From Flavipsychrobacter stenotrophus (GTDB taxonomy: Bacteria; Bacteroidota; Bacteroidia; Chitinophagales; Chitinophagaceae), in the NCBI GenBank assembly GCA_947379685.1, contig CANCOG010000032.1:1-17906 (forward strand): a DNA stretch of 17,906 nt, read 5' to 3'. Shown piece after piece: positions 1 through 6,092 of the stretch (within the stretch, counting starts at the first letter, position 1; each line of letters begins with the position of its first letter). The notes under the pieces are model-generated. The model was not told the origin of the DNA and searched no databases. It saw nothing but the letters and a program-made list of their open reading frames with translations. The position numbers and the translations under genes are program-made.

Positions 1-1414
1 TGTCCTTGGCAATGGTGTTTTGTTTGTTGCTTAATCTCCCCTCCAGCCCGGTAAACCAACCCATTAATTCCTTTAATGAACGCTTCGAAAGTTCGGAAAT
101 ATTTTCGTTGTCGAGTTTAAAATAGAGGCTTTCCTTCTTCAGCCTTGCACCATTACATTCAGGGCACGTGTCTAGCTGCATAAAGTTCTCGGCCCAGCTG
201 CGCACACTCTCCGAGCTAGTCTCGCTAAACCACCTGAGCACCATATTGATAATGCCCTCGTAGTCATGCTCAGTTACCTGTTCCTTGGGTGTTTCGCCGC
301 CTTCGTTGGTATAGGTTATCTGCCCTTCTTCATTGCCGTACAGCAAAATGTTCAGGTGCTTTGCAGGCAGGCTTTTCAGCGGAGCGGTCAGTGAAATTTT
401 ATTCTTTCTGGCCAGTATGTTTACCATCTTGAACGACCACGCCTCGCGCTCTTCGCCAAGAGGGGCTATACCACCATCGCTGATGCTTTTATTCATGTCC
501 GGCATCACTTCTTCCATGTTCACCTGATAAACACTACCCAGTCCCTTGCAACGCGGGCAGGCACCATAGGGTGAGTTGAATGAAAATGTATTCGGCGAAG
601 GTTCTTCATAACTGATACCCGTATCGGCACACATCAGTGACCGGCTATATTGGGCAATATGGTTATTGTCAGTTTCGGCAACGAACATCAGGTCCTTGCC
701 CATTTGCAGGCATTTTTGAACGCTCTGGTTGAGGCGCGTTGTGGCATCGGCACCCACCAGCATACGGTCAATAACAAGTTCAATATCATGTATTTTGTAC
801 CTGTCCAGCTGCATTTTTTCCTTCATCTCCACTACTTCGCCATCAATGCGGACTTTGAGGTAGCCCTGCTTGCGCAATTGTTCAAACAATTCGCGATAAT
901 GCCCCTTCCTCCCTCTCACTATTGGCGCGAGCAGCATGATCTTCTTACCCTTAAAGTTTTCCTGGATATGGGCGATAATCTCTTCTTCACTGAACTTGGT
1001 CATCTTCTTTCCCGTATTGTAGGAATAGGCATCGGCAACACGGGCAAACAAAAGGCGCATGAAATCGTACACTTCTGTTACGGTACCAACGGTACTTCTC
1101 GGGTTACGATTGGTCGTTTTTTGTTCAATTGAAATAACAGGAGACAACCCGGTGATCTTATCCACGTCCGGTCGCTCGAGGTCACCCATGAACTGGCGGG
1201 CATAGGCGGCAAAACTCTCCATGTACCTGCGTTGTCCTTCGGCAAAAATGGTATCAAATGCCAGCGACGATTTGCCACTGCCACTGATGCCGGTAATTAC
1301 GACCAGTTTATTCTTAGGTATGCTAACGTCAATATTCTTCAAGTTATGCACGCGCGCACCCATCACTTCAATATTCCCTGTTTCTGTGCGTTTTTGTGTT
1401 GTTTCTGTTGCCAT
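1..1414 (-). CDS. uvrA: UvrA, excinuclease ABC subunit A (N-terminal ~471 residues, cut by window edge)
   Basis: UvrA is the ATP-dependent damage-recognition subunit of nucleotide excision repair; it dimerises, loads UvrB on lesions and acts on DNA in the cytoplasm. The minus-strand frame is open from ATG 1414-1412 to the window edge. Visible features are a Walker A motif near residues 42-49 (GISGSGKS), the ERPDVDKITGLSPVISIEQK stretch typical of UvrA after residue 79, the FSFNSPYGACPRCKGLG segment (277-293) and a CPECNGARL motif near the end. The family is usually about 940 residues, so about half is present. In zinc module 1 the first cysteine pair is CADT (C262, T265), so one usual ligand is replaced, while C286 and C289 are kept. 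The start is supported by a TAnnTTTG box 8 nt upstream. Divergent from the sigma factor gene. The family call is very secure. Confidence 0.97.
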   Translation of the reverse strand, partial: MATETTQKRTETGNIEVMGARVHNLKNIDVSIPKNKLVVITGISGSGKSSLAFDTIFAEGQRRYMESFAAYARQFMGDLERPDVDKITGLSPVISIEQKTTNRNPRSTVGTVTEVYDFMRLLFARVADAYSYNTGKKMTKFSEEEIIAHIQENFKGKKIMLLAPIVRGRKGHYRELFEQLRKQGYLKVRIDGEVVEMKEKMQLDRYKIHDIELVIDRMLVGADATTRLNQSVQKCLQMGKDLMFVAETDNNHIAQYSRSLMCADTGISYEEPSPNTFSFNSPYGACPRCKGLGSVYQVNMEEVMPDMNKSISDGGIAPLGEEREAWSFKMVNILARKNKISLTAPLKSLPAKHLNILLYGNEEGQITYTNEGGETPKEQVTEHDYEGIINMVLRWFSETSSESVRSWAENFMQLDTCPECNGARLKKESLYFKLDNENISELSKRSLKELMGWFTGLEGRLSNKQNTIAKD

Positions 1415-1422
1415 TTCAATTA

Positions 1423-1430
1423 CAAAATTA
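1423..1430 (-). promoter_or_regulatory. Bacteroidota-type -7 box (TAATTTTG) directly upstream of uvrA
   Basis: On the minus strand TAATTTTG matches the Bacteroidota sigma-A -7 consensus TAnnTTTG and sits only 8 nt before the uvrA ATG. Transcription would then begin at or very near the start codon. I see no good TTTG -33 element, so the call rests on the -7 match and its position. Confidence 0.4.
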
Positions 1431-1533
1431 CGGGATTTGGGAGGGGAAATGGTGGAAAAAATTGGGGGTTCATAAAGTAGGTACCTGGCAATTGGTCGTT
1501 CTATGGATTTTTATTAAATAAAATTAAAATATA

Positions 1534-1563
1534 ATTCATGGTCGAATTAGAGTATCCATGAAT
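1534..1563. repeat. 8-bp inverted repeat in the uvrA / sigma factor divergent region
   Basis: ATTCATGG (1534-1541) and CCATGAAT (1556-1563) are perfect inverted arms separated by 14 nt, in an AT-rich region between two divergent genes. It could be an operator for a dimeric regulator or a chance match; nothing else supports either. The rest of the 1415-1743 gap holds no gene that I can see. Confidence 0.35.
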
Positions 1564-1743
1564 GTTATCTCCCAAAAAAAATCCCACCACCCCTGCAACC
1601 TTTTTCCTTCATCATGCATTTAGTTAATGAAGCCGGTTAATAGCATTTGGTTTCTGTTAACGTAAAAGGAGTTATTTTTATAATGAATTGATTATTTCGT
1701 CACCTGCATTGAACTATCATTGAGACCCGAAGCACTAAATAAA

Positions 1744-2277
1744 ATGGACGACGCCAGCGTGGTAAAACGTTGCAAGGACAATGATCCGGCGGCCCAGAAA
1801 TTAGTGTACATGCAGTATGCTGAAGATATGATGATATTATGCCTCCGTTACGTTGTGGACCAGGAAGATGCCAGAGAAGTGTTGATGGACGGTTTTTTTA
1901 ACTGCTTTAAGAGTATTGGCAATTTTAATTACCTGGGTGCGGGCAGTTTAAAGGCATGGCTCAAGAAAATTATGGTAAACCAATGCCTGATGCACCTGAG
2001 GAAGCGACGGCCTTTTTTTATCACAAGTAAGGAAATTGACCACTACGAAGATACAACGGTGAGCGACAATGTAGTGGACACCATGACGGCAAAAGAAATT
2101 ATGCAGCTGGTGCATTCGTTGCCCGAGGGTTATCGCATTGTTTTCAACCTGTACGTATTTGAGGGGAAGAACCATAGGGAGATAGGGGAGATGCTGAATA
2201 TCTCAGAGAATACTTCCAAATCTCAGCTGCACCGGGCAAGGGCGATACTGCAAAAACAATTGTTACAAGTTATTTAA
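1744..2277 (+). CDS. ECF-type RNA polymerase sigma-70 family factor
   Basis: A 177-residue cytoplasmic sigma factor that should direct RNA polymerase to a small regulon. Region 2 spans about residues 18-85, including the DQEDAREVLMDGFFNCFKSI and LKAWLKKIMVNQCLMHLRK segments that fit the -10 binding helices. Region 4 spans about 118-172, with LPEGYRIVFNLYVFEGKNHR followed by the helix-turn-helix EIGEMLNISENTSKSQLHRAR. The family is usually 160-200 residues, so it looks complete. The frame can be extended to a TTG at 1720, but ATG 1744 gives a more typical N-terminus (MDDASVVKRCKDNDPAAQK) and is preferred. The next gene starts 9 nt after the stop, which fits a sigma/anti-sigma operon. The exact ECF group cannot be set by eye. 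Confidence 0.93.
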   Translation: MDDASVVKRCKDNDPAAQKLVYMQYAEDMMILCLRYVVDQEDAREVLMDGFFNCFKSIGNFNYLGAGSLKAWLKKIMVNQCLMHLRKRRPFFITSKEIDHYEDTTVSDNVVDTMTAKEIMQLVHSLPEGYRIVFNLYVFEGKNHREIGEMLNISENTSKSQLHRARAILQKQLLQVI

Positions 2278-2286
2278 AGTGTTTTT

Positions 2287-3192
2287 ATGAAACCTGATTT
2301 TGAACAGCGGTTAAATGGAAAATTGGAACAGGCCTCTCTCGCAGAGCTGATGCCTGATTTTGATAAGGAAATGGAATGGCGTCAACTATCAGAAAGGTTG
2401 AGACCAGAGCCAAAGAAGAGCTGGGATTTTACGGTCTTTAGGGCGGCTGCAATTTTTGCACTTGTAGCCGGGGCTGGCTGGCTGCTCTGGCTGGTCAGTA
2501 AGGAGGATGTTGTACAGCCCGTTGCCTCATCTGCAACAAATAGCGGATCAGACGCATTTTCTTCAGCCAGTTTTGAATCATACTTCCGCAGAAGTACCCC
2601 TGCAAGCTTACCTGTTGCGGCAACAATTGAACGCATTCAAAATACAGTTGCGGTGCGGCAGTCAAGTCAAGTGGCATCTGTTAAGCATGAAGAAAAGCCC
2701 GGACGAGAGATCAGCATAAGCAGAATGGAGAAAGTTCAGCCATTTAGTAAACACAACAACCCGAATAAAGGAATGGTTAGTGTTGCGGCTTATGATTCAA
2801 AGGGTTACATCTGTAATGGCACGCCATGCCCTATCCAGATATGTATCAGCCAAACCATGAAATGTAAGGATAAAAAGCCTGCTGCTATTTCCACGTGTAG
2901 TGTACTGGAACCCGACCAGTCGGGCAAGCTGAGTTACAAGGCCCATGATAAAGTAGCCAAGGATTGTTCGCTCACAGTAAATGAAATAGAAATCAAGAGT
3001 ATAACGACTGGTGAAACAATAGTGCTGAATGCACATTCTACCCCGGCAACAGCCCAGGAAGTGTTCAGCTACATAACTGGCCAAAAGAAAGGTGATGTGT
3101 TGGCGGGTGTGTTTCGTACCGACTGCGATAACCACCCCAATAGCAGCGGCATCCGCATCGACAATAAATTCGGCGATATTATACTACAGTAG
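2287..3192 (+). CDS. Single-pass membrane protein with Cys-rich outer domain, putative anti-sigma factor
   Basis: A 301-residue protein starting 9 nt after the sigma factor stop, so almost certainly cotranscribed. The N-terminal ~45 residues are charged and would be cytoplasmic, the right place to bind the sigma factor. One hydrophobic segment spans about 50-70 (AAAIFALVAGAGWLLWLV). A low-complexity linker follows (75-165), then a compact C-terminal domain (about 165-301) with seven cysteines at 176, 181, 186, 193, 204, 227 and 280, four of them within 18 residues. The outer domain would face the periplasm, where the cysteines could form disulfides or bind metal. I recognise no named domain and no classical zinc-binding anti-sigma HxxxCxxC motif. 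The anti-sigma role is inferred from operon position and topology. The gene has no close terminator before the DUF1573 gene. Confidence 0.75.
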   Translation: MKPDFEQRLNGKLEQASLAELMPDFDKEMEWRQLSERLRPEPKKSWDFTVFRAAAIFALVAGAGWLLWLVSKEDVVQPVASSATNSGSDAFSSASFESYFRRSTPASLPVAATIERIQNTVAVRQSSQVASVKHEEKPGREISISRMEKVQPFSKHNNPNKGMVSVAAYDSKGYICNGTPCPIQICISQTMKCKDKKPAAISTCSVLEPDQSGKLSYKAHDKVAKDCSLTVNEIEIKSITTGETIVLNAHSTPATAQEVFSYITGQKKGDVLAGVFRTDCDNHPNSSGIRIDNKFGDIILQ

Positions 3193-3228
3193 TCAATCAG
3201 CATACAACAGCGTACAATTGCCTTCCAT

Positions 3229-3246
3229 CCCTGCTCCGGAGCGGGG
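3229..3246. repeat. GC-rich 18-nt near-perfect palindrome between the membrane protein and DUF1573 genes
   Basis: CCCTGCTCCGGAGCGGGG pairs with itself over 9 positions, one of them a G-T wobble, with no loop. A short GGGCA (3250-3254) / TGCCC (3264-3268) pair follows. There is no T-tract after either, so this is not a normal intrinsic terminator. It could act as an mRNA processing or stability hairpin in the 119-nt gap, or be a small intergenic repeat. Confidence 0.45.
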
Positions 3247-3311
3247 AACGGGCAAGCTTTACCTGCCCTGAAAACCAACAATTTCATTCTTAAAAAACCA
3301 AAACAACGATT

Positions 3312-3788
3312 ATGAAAAAAGTAATCATGACATTGCTATGCCTGTCAGCAGGCGCACTTGCGGCAAATGCACAAGACAACAAGCAAATGGCAAGTATTCC
3401 ACCGCCGGTGCAGCAACAATCGGCCACAGCCCCGGATCCTGATGCCGGAAAGTTCAAATTCAAGGAGGAAACACACGACTTCGGCAATGTACAGGAAGGG
3501 CCAGACCAGGAATATGACTTTACATTTAAGAATACCGGAAAGTCGGCTATCCTCATCAGTGAGGCGCATGGGTCCTGCGGATGCACTGTTCCTCAATGGC
3601 CGAAAGACCCCATTTTGCCAGGGGAAAAAGGAGCCATTCACGTCACTTATCATACCGCCGGCCGGGCAGGGGCCATAAGTAAGGAAGTTATCATCACCTC
3701 CAATGCGCAGCAGCCAACTACAACATTGCATATCAGGGGCACCGTGCAACCTAAAAGCGTTGCCACAACTGCCGTGCCAGAGAAGTAG
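3312..3788 (+). CDS. Secreted DUF1573 domain protein
   Basis: A 158-residue exported protein. Residues 1-20 form a clear signal peptide (MKKVIMTLLCLSAGALAANA, cleavage probably before Q21). After a Pro/Gln-rich linker, residues 47-146 form a single DUF1573-type beta-sandwich: FKFKEETHDFGNVQEG, then FTFKNTGKSAILISEAHGSC with the signature SCGCT at 88-92, then ILPGEKGAIHVTY and a final VIITSNAQQPTTTLHIRGTV. DUF1573 proteins are common in the Bacteroidota envelope and resemble Ig/ASH folds, but their function is not established. It lies 119 nt after the putative anti-sigma gene on the same strand and is closed by a terminator at 3812-3854, so it may be the last gene of the sigma operon or a separate unit. 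Confidence 0.92.
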   Translation: MKKVIMTLLCLSAGALAANAQDNKQMASIPPPVQQQSATAPDPDAGKFKFKEETHDFGNVQEGPDQEYDFTFKNTGKSAILISEAHGSCGCTVPQWPKDPILPGEKGAIHVTYHTAGRAGAISKEVIITSNAQQPTTTLHIRGTVQPKSVATTAVPEK

Positions 3789-3811
3789 TTATGGCGAAAA
3801 AACGTACCCGG

Positions 3812-3854
3812 ACTCACCCTGGCAAACAAGAAGTTTGCTGTGGTGAGTTTTTTT
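3812..3854 (+). terminator. Rho-independent terminator after the DUF1573 gene
   Basis: ACTCACC...GCAAAC (3812-3827) pairs with GTTTGC...GGTGAGT (3833-3848): 7 + 6 bp around a 3x3 mismatch, a 5-nt loop (AAGAA), then a run of seven T (3848-3854). It separates the sigma/DUF1573 cluster from the acetyltransferase genes. Confidence 0.82.
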
Positions 3855-3894
3855 GTTGGTGGTTCCTTATATTTATTGTCGAAATGCGATTGCA

Positions 3895-4446
3895 ATGACA
3901 CACAAACCCGATAATTTCCCGGCCCTTCATACGCTCCGGCTTGACCTGGTAGAGTTGACTGCAGGCCACGCACCGGGTTTGTTTCGCTTGTTTTCTGATA
4001 AGCAGGTCACAGAATTTTACCCCGTTTACCCGTTTGCCAATGAGGAGGATGCGGTCACGGTAATCAACATGCTGGCAGAGCGCTACCGCAGGGGTGAAGG
4101 AATTCGATGGGGCATAGCACTGAAGGGTAGGGGTGACATTATTGGCATTATTGGCTTCAATGGTTTTACCCGCGGGCATAAGGCGGCAATTGTGTTTGCA
4201 CTGATGCCCGAATATTGGGGGGAAGGGTACATCACCGAAGCAATTAAGCCCGTAGCTGAATATGGATTTAGTCATCTTGAATTACAACGGATTGAAGCCG
4301 AAGTTATGCCCGGTAATACTGCCTCAGGGCGAACTCTTGCTAAACTGGGATTTAAGCATGAAGGTCTGCTTCGTCAATGGATACAATGGGATGGGCAGTG
4401 CTTTGATGCGGATATGTATTCCCTTTTGAAGAACGATAGTATTTGA
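3895..4446 (+). CDS. GNAT N-acetyltransferase, RimJ/RimL-like
   Basis: A 183-residue cytoplasmic acetyl-CoA-dependent transferase. The N-terminal strand HTLRLDLVELTAGHAPGLFR (residues 11-30), GDIIGIIGFNGF, the acetyl-CoA region PEYWGEGYITEAIKPVAEYG (105-124) and the closing LQRIEAEVMPGNTASGRTLA plus LGFKHEG are the standard pattern of the RimJ/RimL branch (Acetyltransf_3). The substrate may be a ribosomal-protein N-terminus or a small molecule and cannot be predicted. The frame can be extended to a TTG at 3853, but that codon lies inside the T-tract of the upstream terminator, so ATG 3895 is chosen. A perfect 31-nt palindrome follows the stop by 16 nt. Confidence 0.9.
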   Translation: MTHKPDNFPALHTLRLDLVELTAGHAPGLFRLFSDKQVTEFYPVYPFANEEDAVTVINMLAERYRRGEGIRWGIALKGRGDIIGIIGFNGFTRGHKAAIVFALMPEYWGEGYITEAIKPVAEYGFSHLELQRIEAEVMPGNTASGRTLAKLGFKHEGLLRQWIQWDGQCFDADMYSLLKNDSI

Positions 4447-4462
4447 TATTTTTTTCGGCCTG

Positions 4463-4493
4463 GGTATCCCACACCTTAAAGGTGTGGGATACC
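4463..4493. repeat. Perfect 31-nt palindromic hairpin between the two acetyltransferase genes
   Basis: Arms GGTATCCCACACCTT (4463-4477) and AAGGTGTGGGATACC (4479-4493) are perfectly complementary around a single central A. No T-tract follows on the plus strand; a T7 run lies upstream instead (4449-4455), which would serve as an imperfectly placed tract for minus-strand transcripts. The perfection and size suggest a REP/BIME-like dispersed hairpin or a stability element rather than a classical terminator. Confidence 0.7.
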
Positions 4494-4522
4494 TCCCTAC
4501 TCAACTTTATAAATGATTAGTT

Positions 4523-4969
4523 ATGAATTACGTCATCAAAAAATTGGCCCCCGCCGACTATCAACAGGCAAGGGAATTGTTTCACTTCTATCAGGTAGAT
4601 GACGGTGTGCAGGAACCAGTTACCCCCACCAATGAATACCTGCAGCGGATGTTGCAGAAGGACGATTTTCATGTCATTGTCGCGTTGCACGACAATGTGG
4701 TGGTTGGCGGTGTCACCGGCTACGAGCTTGAAATGTACAAGGAATCAGTAAGGGAAATGTTTTTGTACGAAATAGCCACTGAGCCCGCACACAAGCGAAA
4801 CGGCATAGGCAGGGCCTTGATTGAAGCGCTGAAGAAGATATGCAGGGAGAAAGGGATGAAGGAAATGTATGTTGGCGCAATGGCTGACAACGCTCCTGCA
4901 ATTAATTTCTACACGAATACTGGCGGGAAGGAAGAAGCAGTCGCTTGGTTTGTTTATGATATTGACTGA
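4523..4969 (+). CDS. GNAT acetyltransferase resembling aminoglycoside 3-N-acetyltransferase AAC(3)-I
   Basis: A 148-residue GNAT protein. The acetyl-CoA motif is IATEPAHKRNGIGRALIEAL (85-104), with the pyrophosphate loop at 91-96. The overall pattern, YLQRMLQKDDFHVIVALHDN (39-58) then VVGGVTGYELE, EMFLYEIAT, DNAPAINFYTNTGGKEEAV and a final FVYDID, follows the layout I recall for the AAC(3)-I gentamicin-modifying enzymes, including the closing Phe-x-x-Asp-Ile-Asp-like end. Length is close to that family (about 150-177). Activity on aminoglycosides is inferred only; chromosomal relatives often have other or unknown substrates. It is the second of two tandem but unrelated GNAT genes and has no mobile element beside it. 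Confidence 0.85.
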   Translation: MNYVIKKLAPADYQQARELFHFYQVDDGVQEPVTPTNEYLQRMLQKDDFHVIVALHDNVVVGGVTGYELEMYKESVREMFLYEIATEPAHKRNGIGRALIEALKKICREKGMKEMYVGAMADNAPAINFYTNTGGKEEAVAWFVYDID

Positions 4970-5028
4970 GTTTTTCAGTGGTTGCCAGCAATAAAAACAT
5001 TAGTAAATTGCCAGCCAAATAAACAGCC

Positions 5029-5541
5029 ATGCAGAAGCCACTTGTTAATGAATACCGCCCCTATTTTCAAAAATATATTGATCTTGTAGGGGACGGTGAT
5101 TTTTTGAGTATGTTCGGGCAACAACTCGCTGAAACAGAGACCTTTTTTAGCGCTGTTCCCGTTGAAAAACAGGAGTACAGGTACGCCGAAAATAAGTGGA
5201 CACCAAAGGAGGTACTCATGCACATTATTGATACTGAAAGAGTAATGAGTTACAGGGCGCTTGCGGCTGCAAGAGGTGATAACGGAAGTGCACTGCCCGT
5301 TATGGACGAAAACCTTTACGCCTCAAACGTAGATGTATCTGGCAGAACCATGGCGAACATTCTAGAGGAATTTGCGTCGGTGCGAAAATCGTCCATTATG
5401 TTGCTCGAAAATCTTTCTGAGGAACAGAGTAAATGGCAATGCACCATTGACGGATACATTTTTACGCCCGGTGCCCTGGGCTATATTATGCTTGGTCATG
5501 TGATCCACCATATACGGATAACGCAGGAGCGATATTTATAG
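5029..5541 (+). CDS. DinB-like (DinB_2 superfamily) putative metal-dependent protein
   Basis: A 170-residue four-helix-bundle protein of the DinB/YfiT type. The metal triad expected for the family can be placed at H65 (EVLMHIIDTERV), H157 and H161 (GHVIHHIRI, the HxxxH pair near the C-terminus), and the NKWTPKEVLMHIIDTER block (55-71) is the usual first signature. Members bind divalent metal and include thiol-dependent transferases, such as bacillithiol and mycothiol S-transferases, but most have no known substrate. It lies 59 nt after the AAC(3)-I-like gene on the same strand, so it may share its transcript. No signal peptide, so cytoplasmic. Confidence 0.88.
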   Translation: MQKPLVNEYRPYFQKYIDLVGDGDFLSMFGQQLAETETFFSAVPVEKQEYRYAENKWTPKEVLMHIIDTERVMSYRALAAARGDNGSALPVMDENLYASNVDVSGRTMANILEEFASVRKSSIMLLENLSEEQSKWQCTIDGYIFTPGALGYIMLGHVIHHIRITQERYL

Positions 5542-5583
5542 CACACTGATACTGTATATGCTCAATGTGGCCCTCCGCGGCCT

Positions 5584-5614
5584 GATTTGACAACTTTCAA
5601 AAAGTTGTCAAATC
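5584..5614. repeat. Perfect 13-bp hairpin after the DinB-like gene
   Basis: GATTTGACAACTT (5584-5596) and AAGTTGTCAAATC (5602-5614) are perfect inverted arms with a 5-nt TCAAA loop. It starts 42 nt after the DinB stop and ends 45 nt before the next ATG. No T-run follows on the plus strand; the sequence after it is TTCAACCCACAG. It may be an unusual terminator, an mRNA 3'-end stabiliser or a dispersed intergenic repeat. Confidence 0.65.
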
Positions 5615-5659
5615 TTCAACCCACAGTTTTTGGCGAAGCGCCTGAATATCATCATATTT

Positions 5660-6079
5660 ATGAAGCACCTTTTTATATTTCTATCATTTTTGCTGGTTGC
5701 CAATAGTACTATAGCCCAGGCAAAATTTGAAGAGGAACGCCATCCTAAAACCTTTAAGATGGATAGCCTTACCCTCAAGCAATTTTACTTTGTCATGCTC
5801 ACGAAGGGTAAAGATCGTGACAAAATTACAGATACAGCCATCATTAATAAGCTACAGGAAGGCCACATGGCAAACATTAAAAGGCTGCATCAGGCGGGCA
5901 AGATATTAGTGGCAGGCCCTTTCGGTGATGATGGTAACTGGCGGGGCATCTTCATTTTCGATTGCGACACGAAGGAAGAGGTTGAGCAGTTGCTGGCAAC
6001 TGACCCAATGATAAAAGCCGGTCGCCTCAGTTACGAAATGCATCCCTGGTGGACTGCGATGAATGACGTTTTTAAATAG
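5660..6079 (+). CDS. Secreted YCII (YciI-like) domain protein
   Basis: A 139-residue protein. The N-terminus MKHLFIFLSFLLVANSTIAQ is a convincing signal peptide with cleavage near A19/Q20. Residues about 40-125 form a YCII ferredoxin-like domain: FYFVMLTKG, LQEGHMANIKRLHQAGKILV with the conserved His at 69, the diagnostic AGPFGDDG (85-92), IFIFDCDTKEEVEQLLATDP and YEMHPWW. YciI-family domains are small, proposed to be enzymes related to muconolactone isomerase and dimeric ABM proteins; an exported form would act in the periplasm or outside. The frame extends to TTG 5630, but ATG 5660 places the signal peptide at the true N-terminus and is chosen. It ends 13 nt from a convergent gene with no visible terminator between them. 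Confidence 0.87.
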   Translation: MKHLFIFLSFLLVANSTIAQAKFEEERHPKTFKMDSLTLKQFYFVMLTKGKDRDKITDTAIINKLQEGHMANIKRLHQAGKILVAGPFGDDGNWRGIFIFDCDTKEEVEQLLATDPMIKAGRLSYEMHPWWTAMNDVFK

Positions 6080-6092
6080 CCGTTAACATACA

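Noticed and set aside
650..1132. 160-codon plus-strand open frame
   Set aside because: It lies antisense within the strongly supported uvrA reading frame and shows no recognisable motif.
1720..1743. TTG-initiated extension of the sigma factor
   Set aside because: Adds eight residues without family support; ATG 1744 gives the usual N-terminus.
3345..3749. 134-codon minus-strand frame across the DUF1573 gene
   Set aside because: Shadow of a gene with a clear signal peptide and domain on the other strand; Cys-rich nonsense composition.
3814..4275. 153-codon minus-strand frame
   Set aside because: Overlaps the GNAT gene and the terminator stem; no domain pattern.
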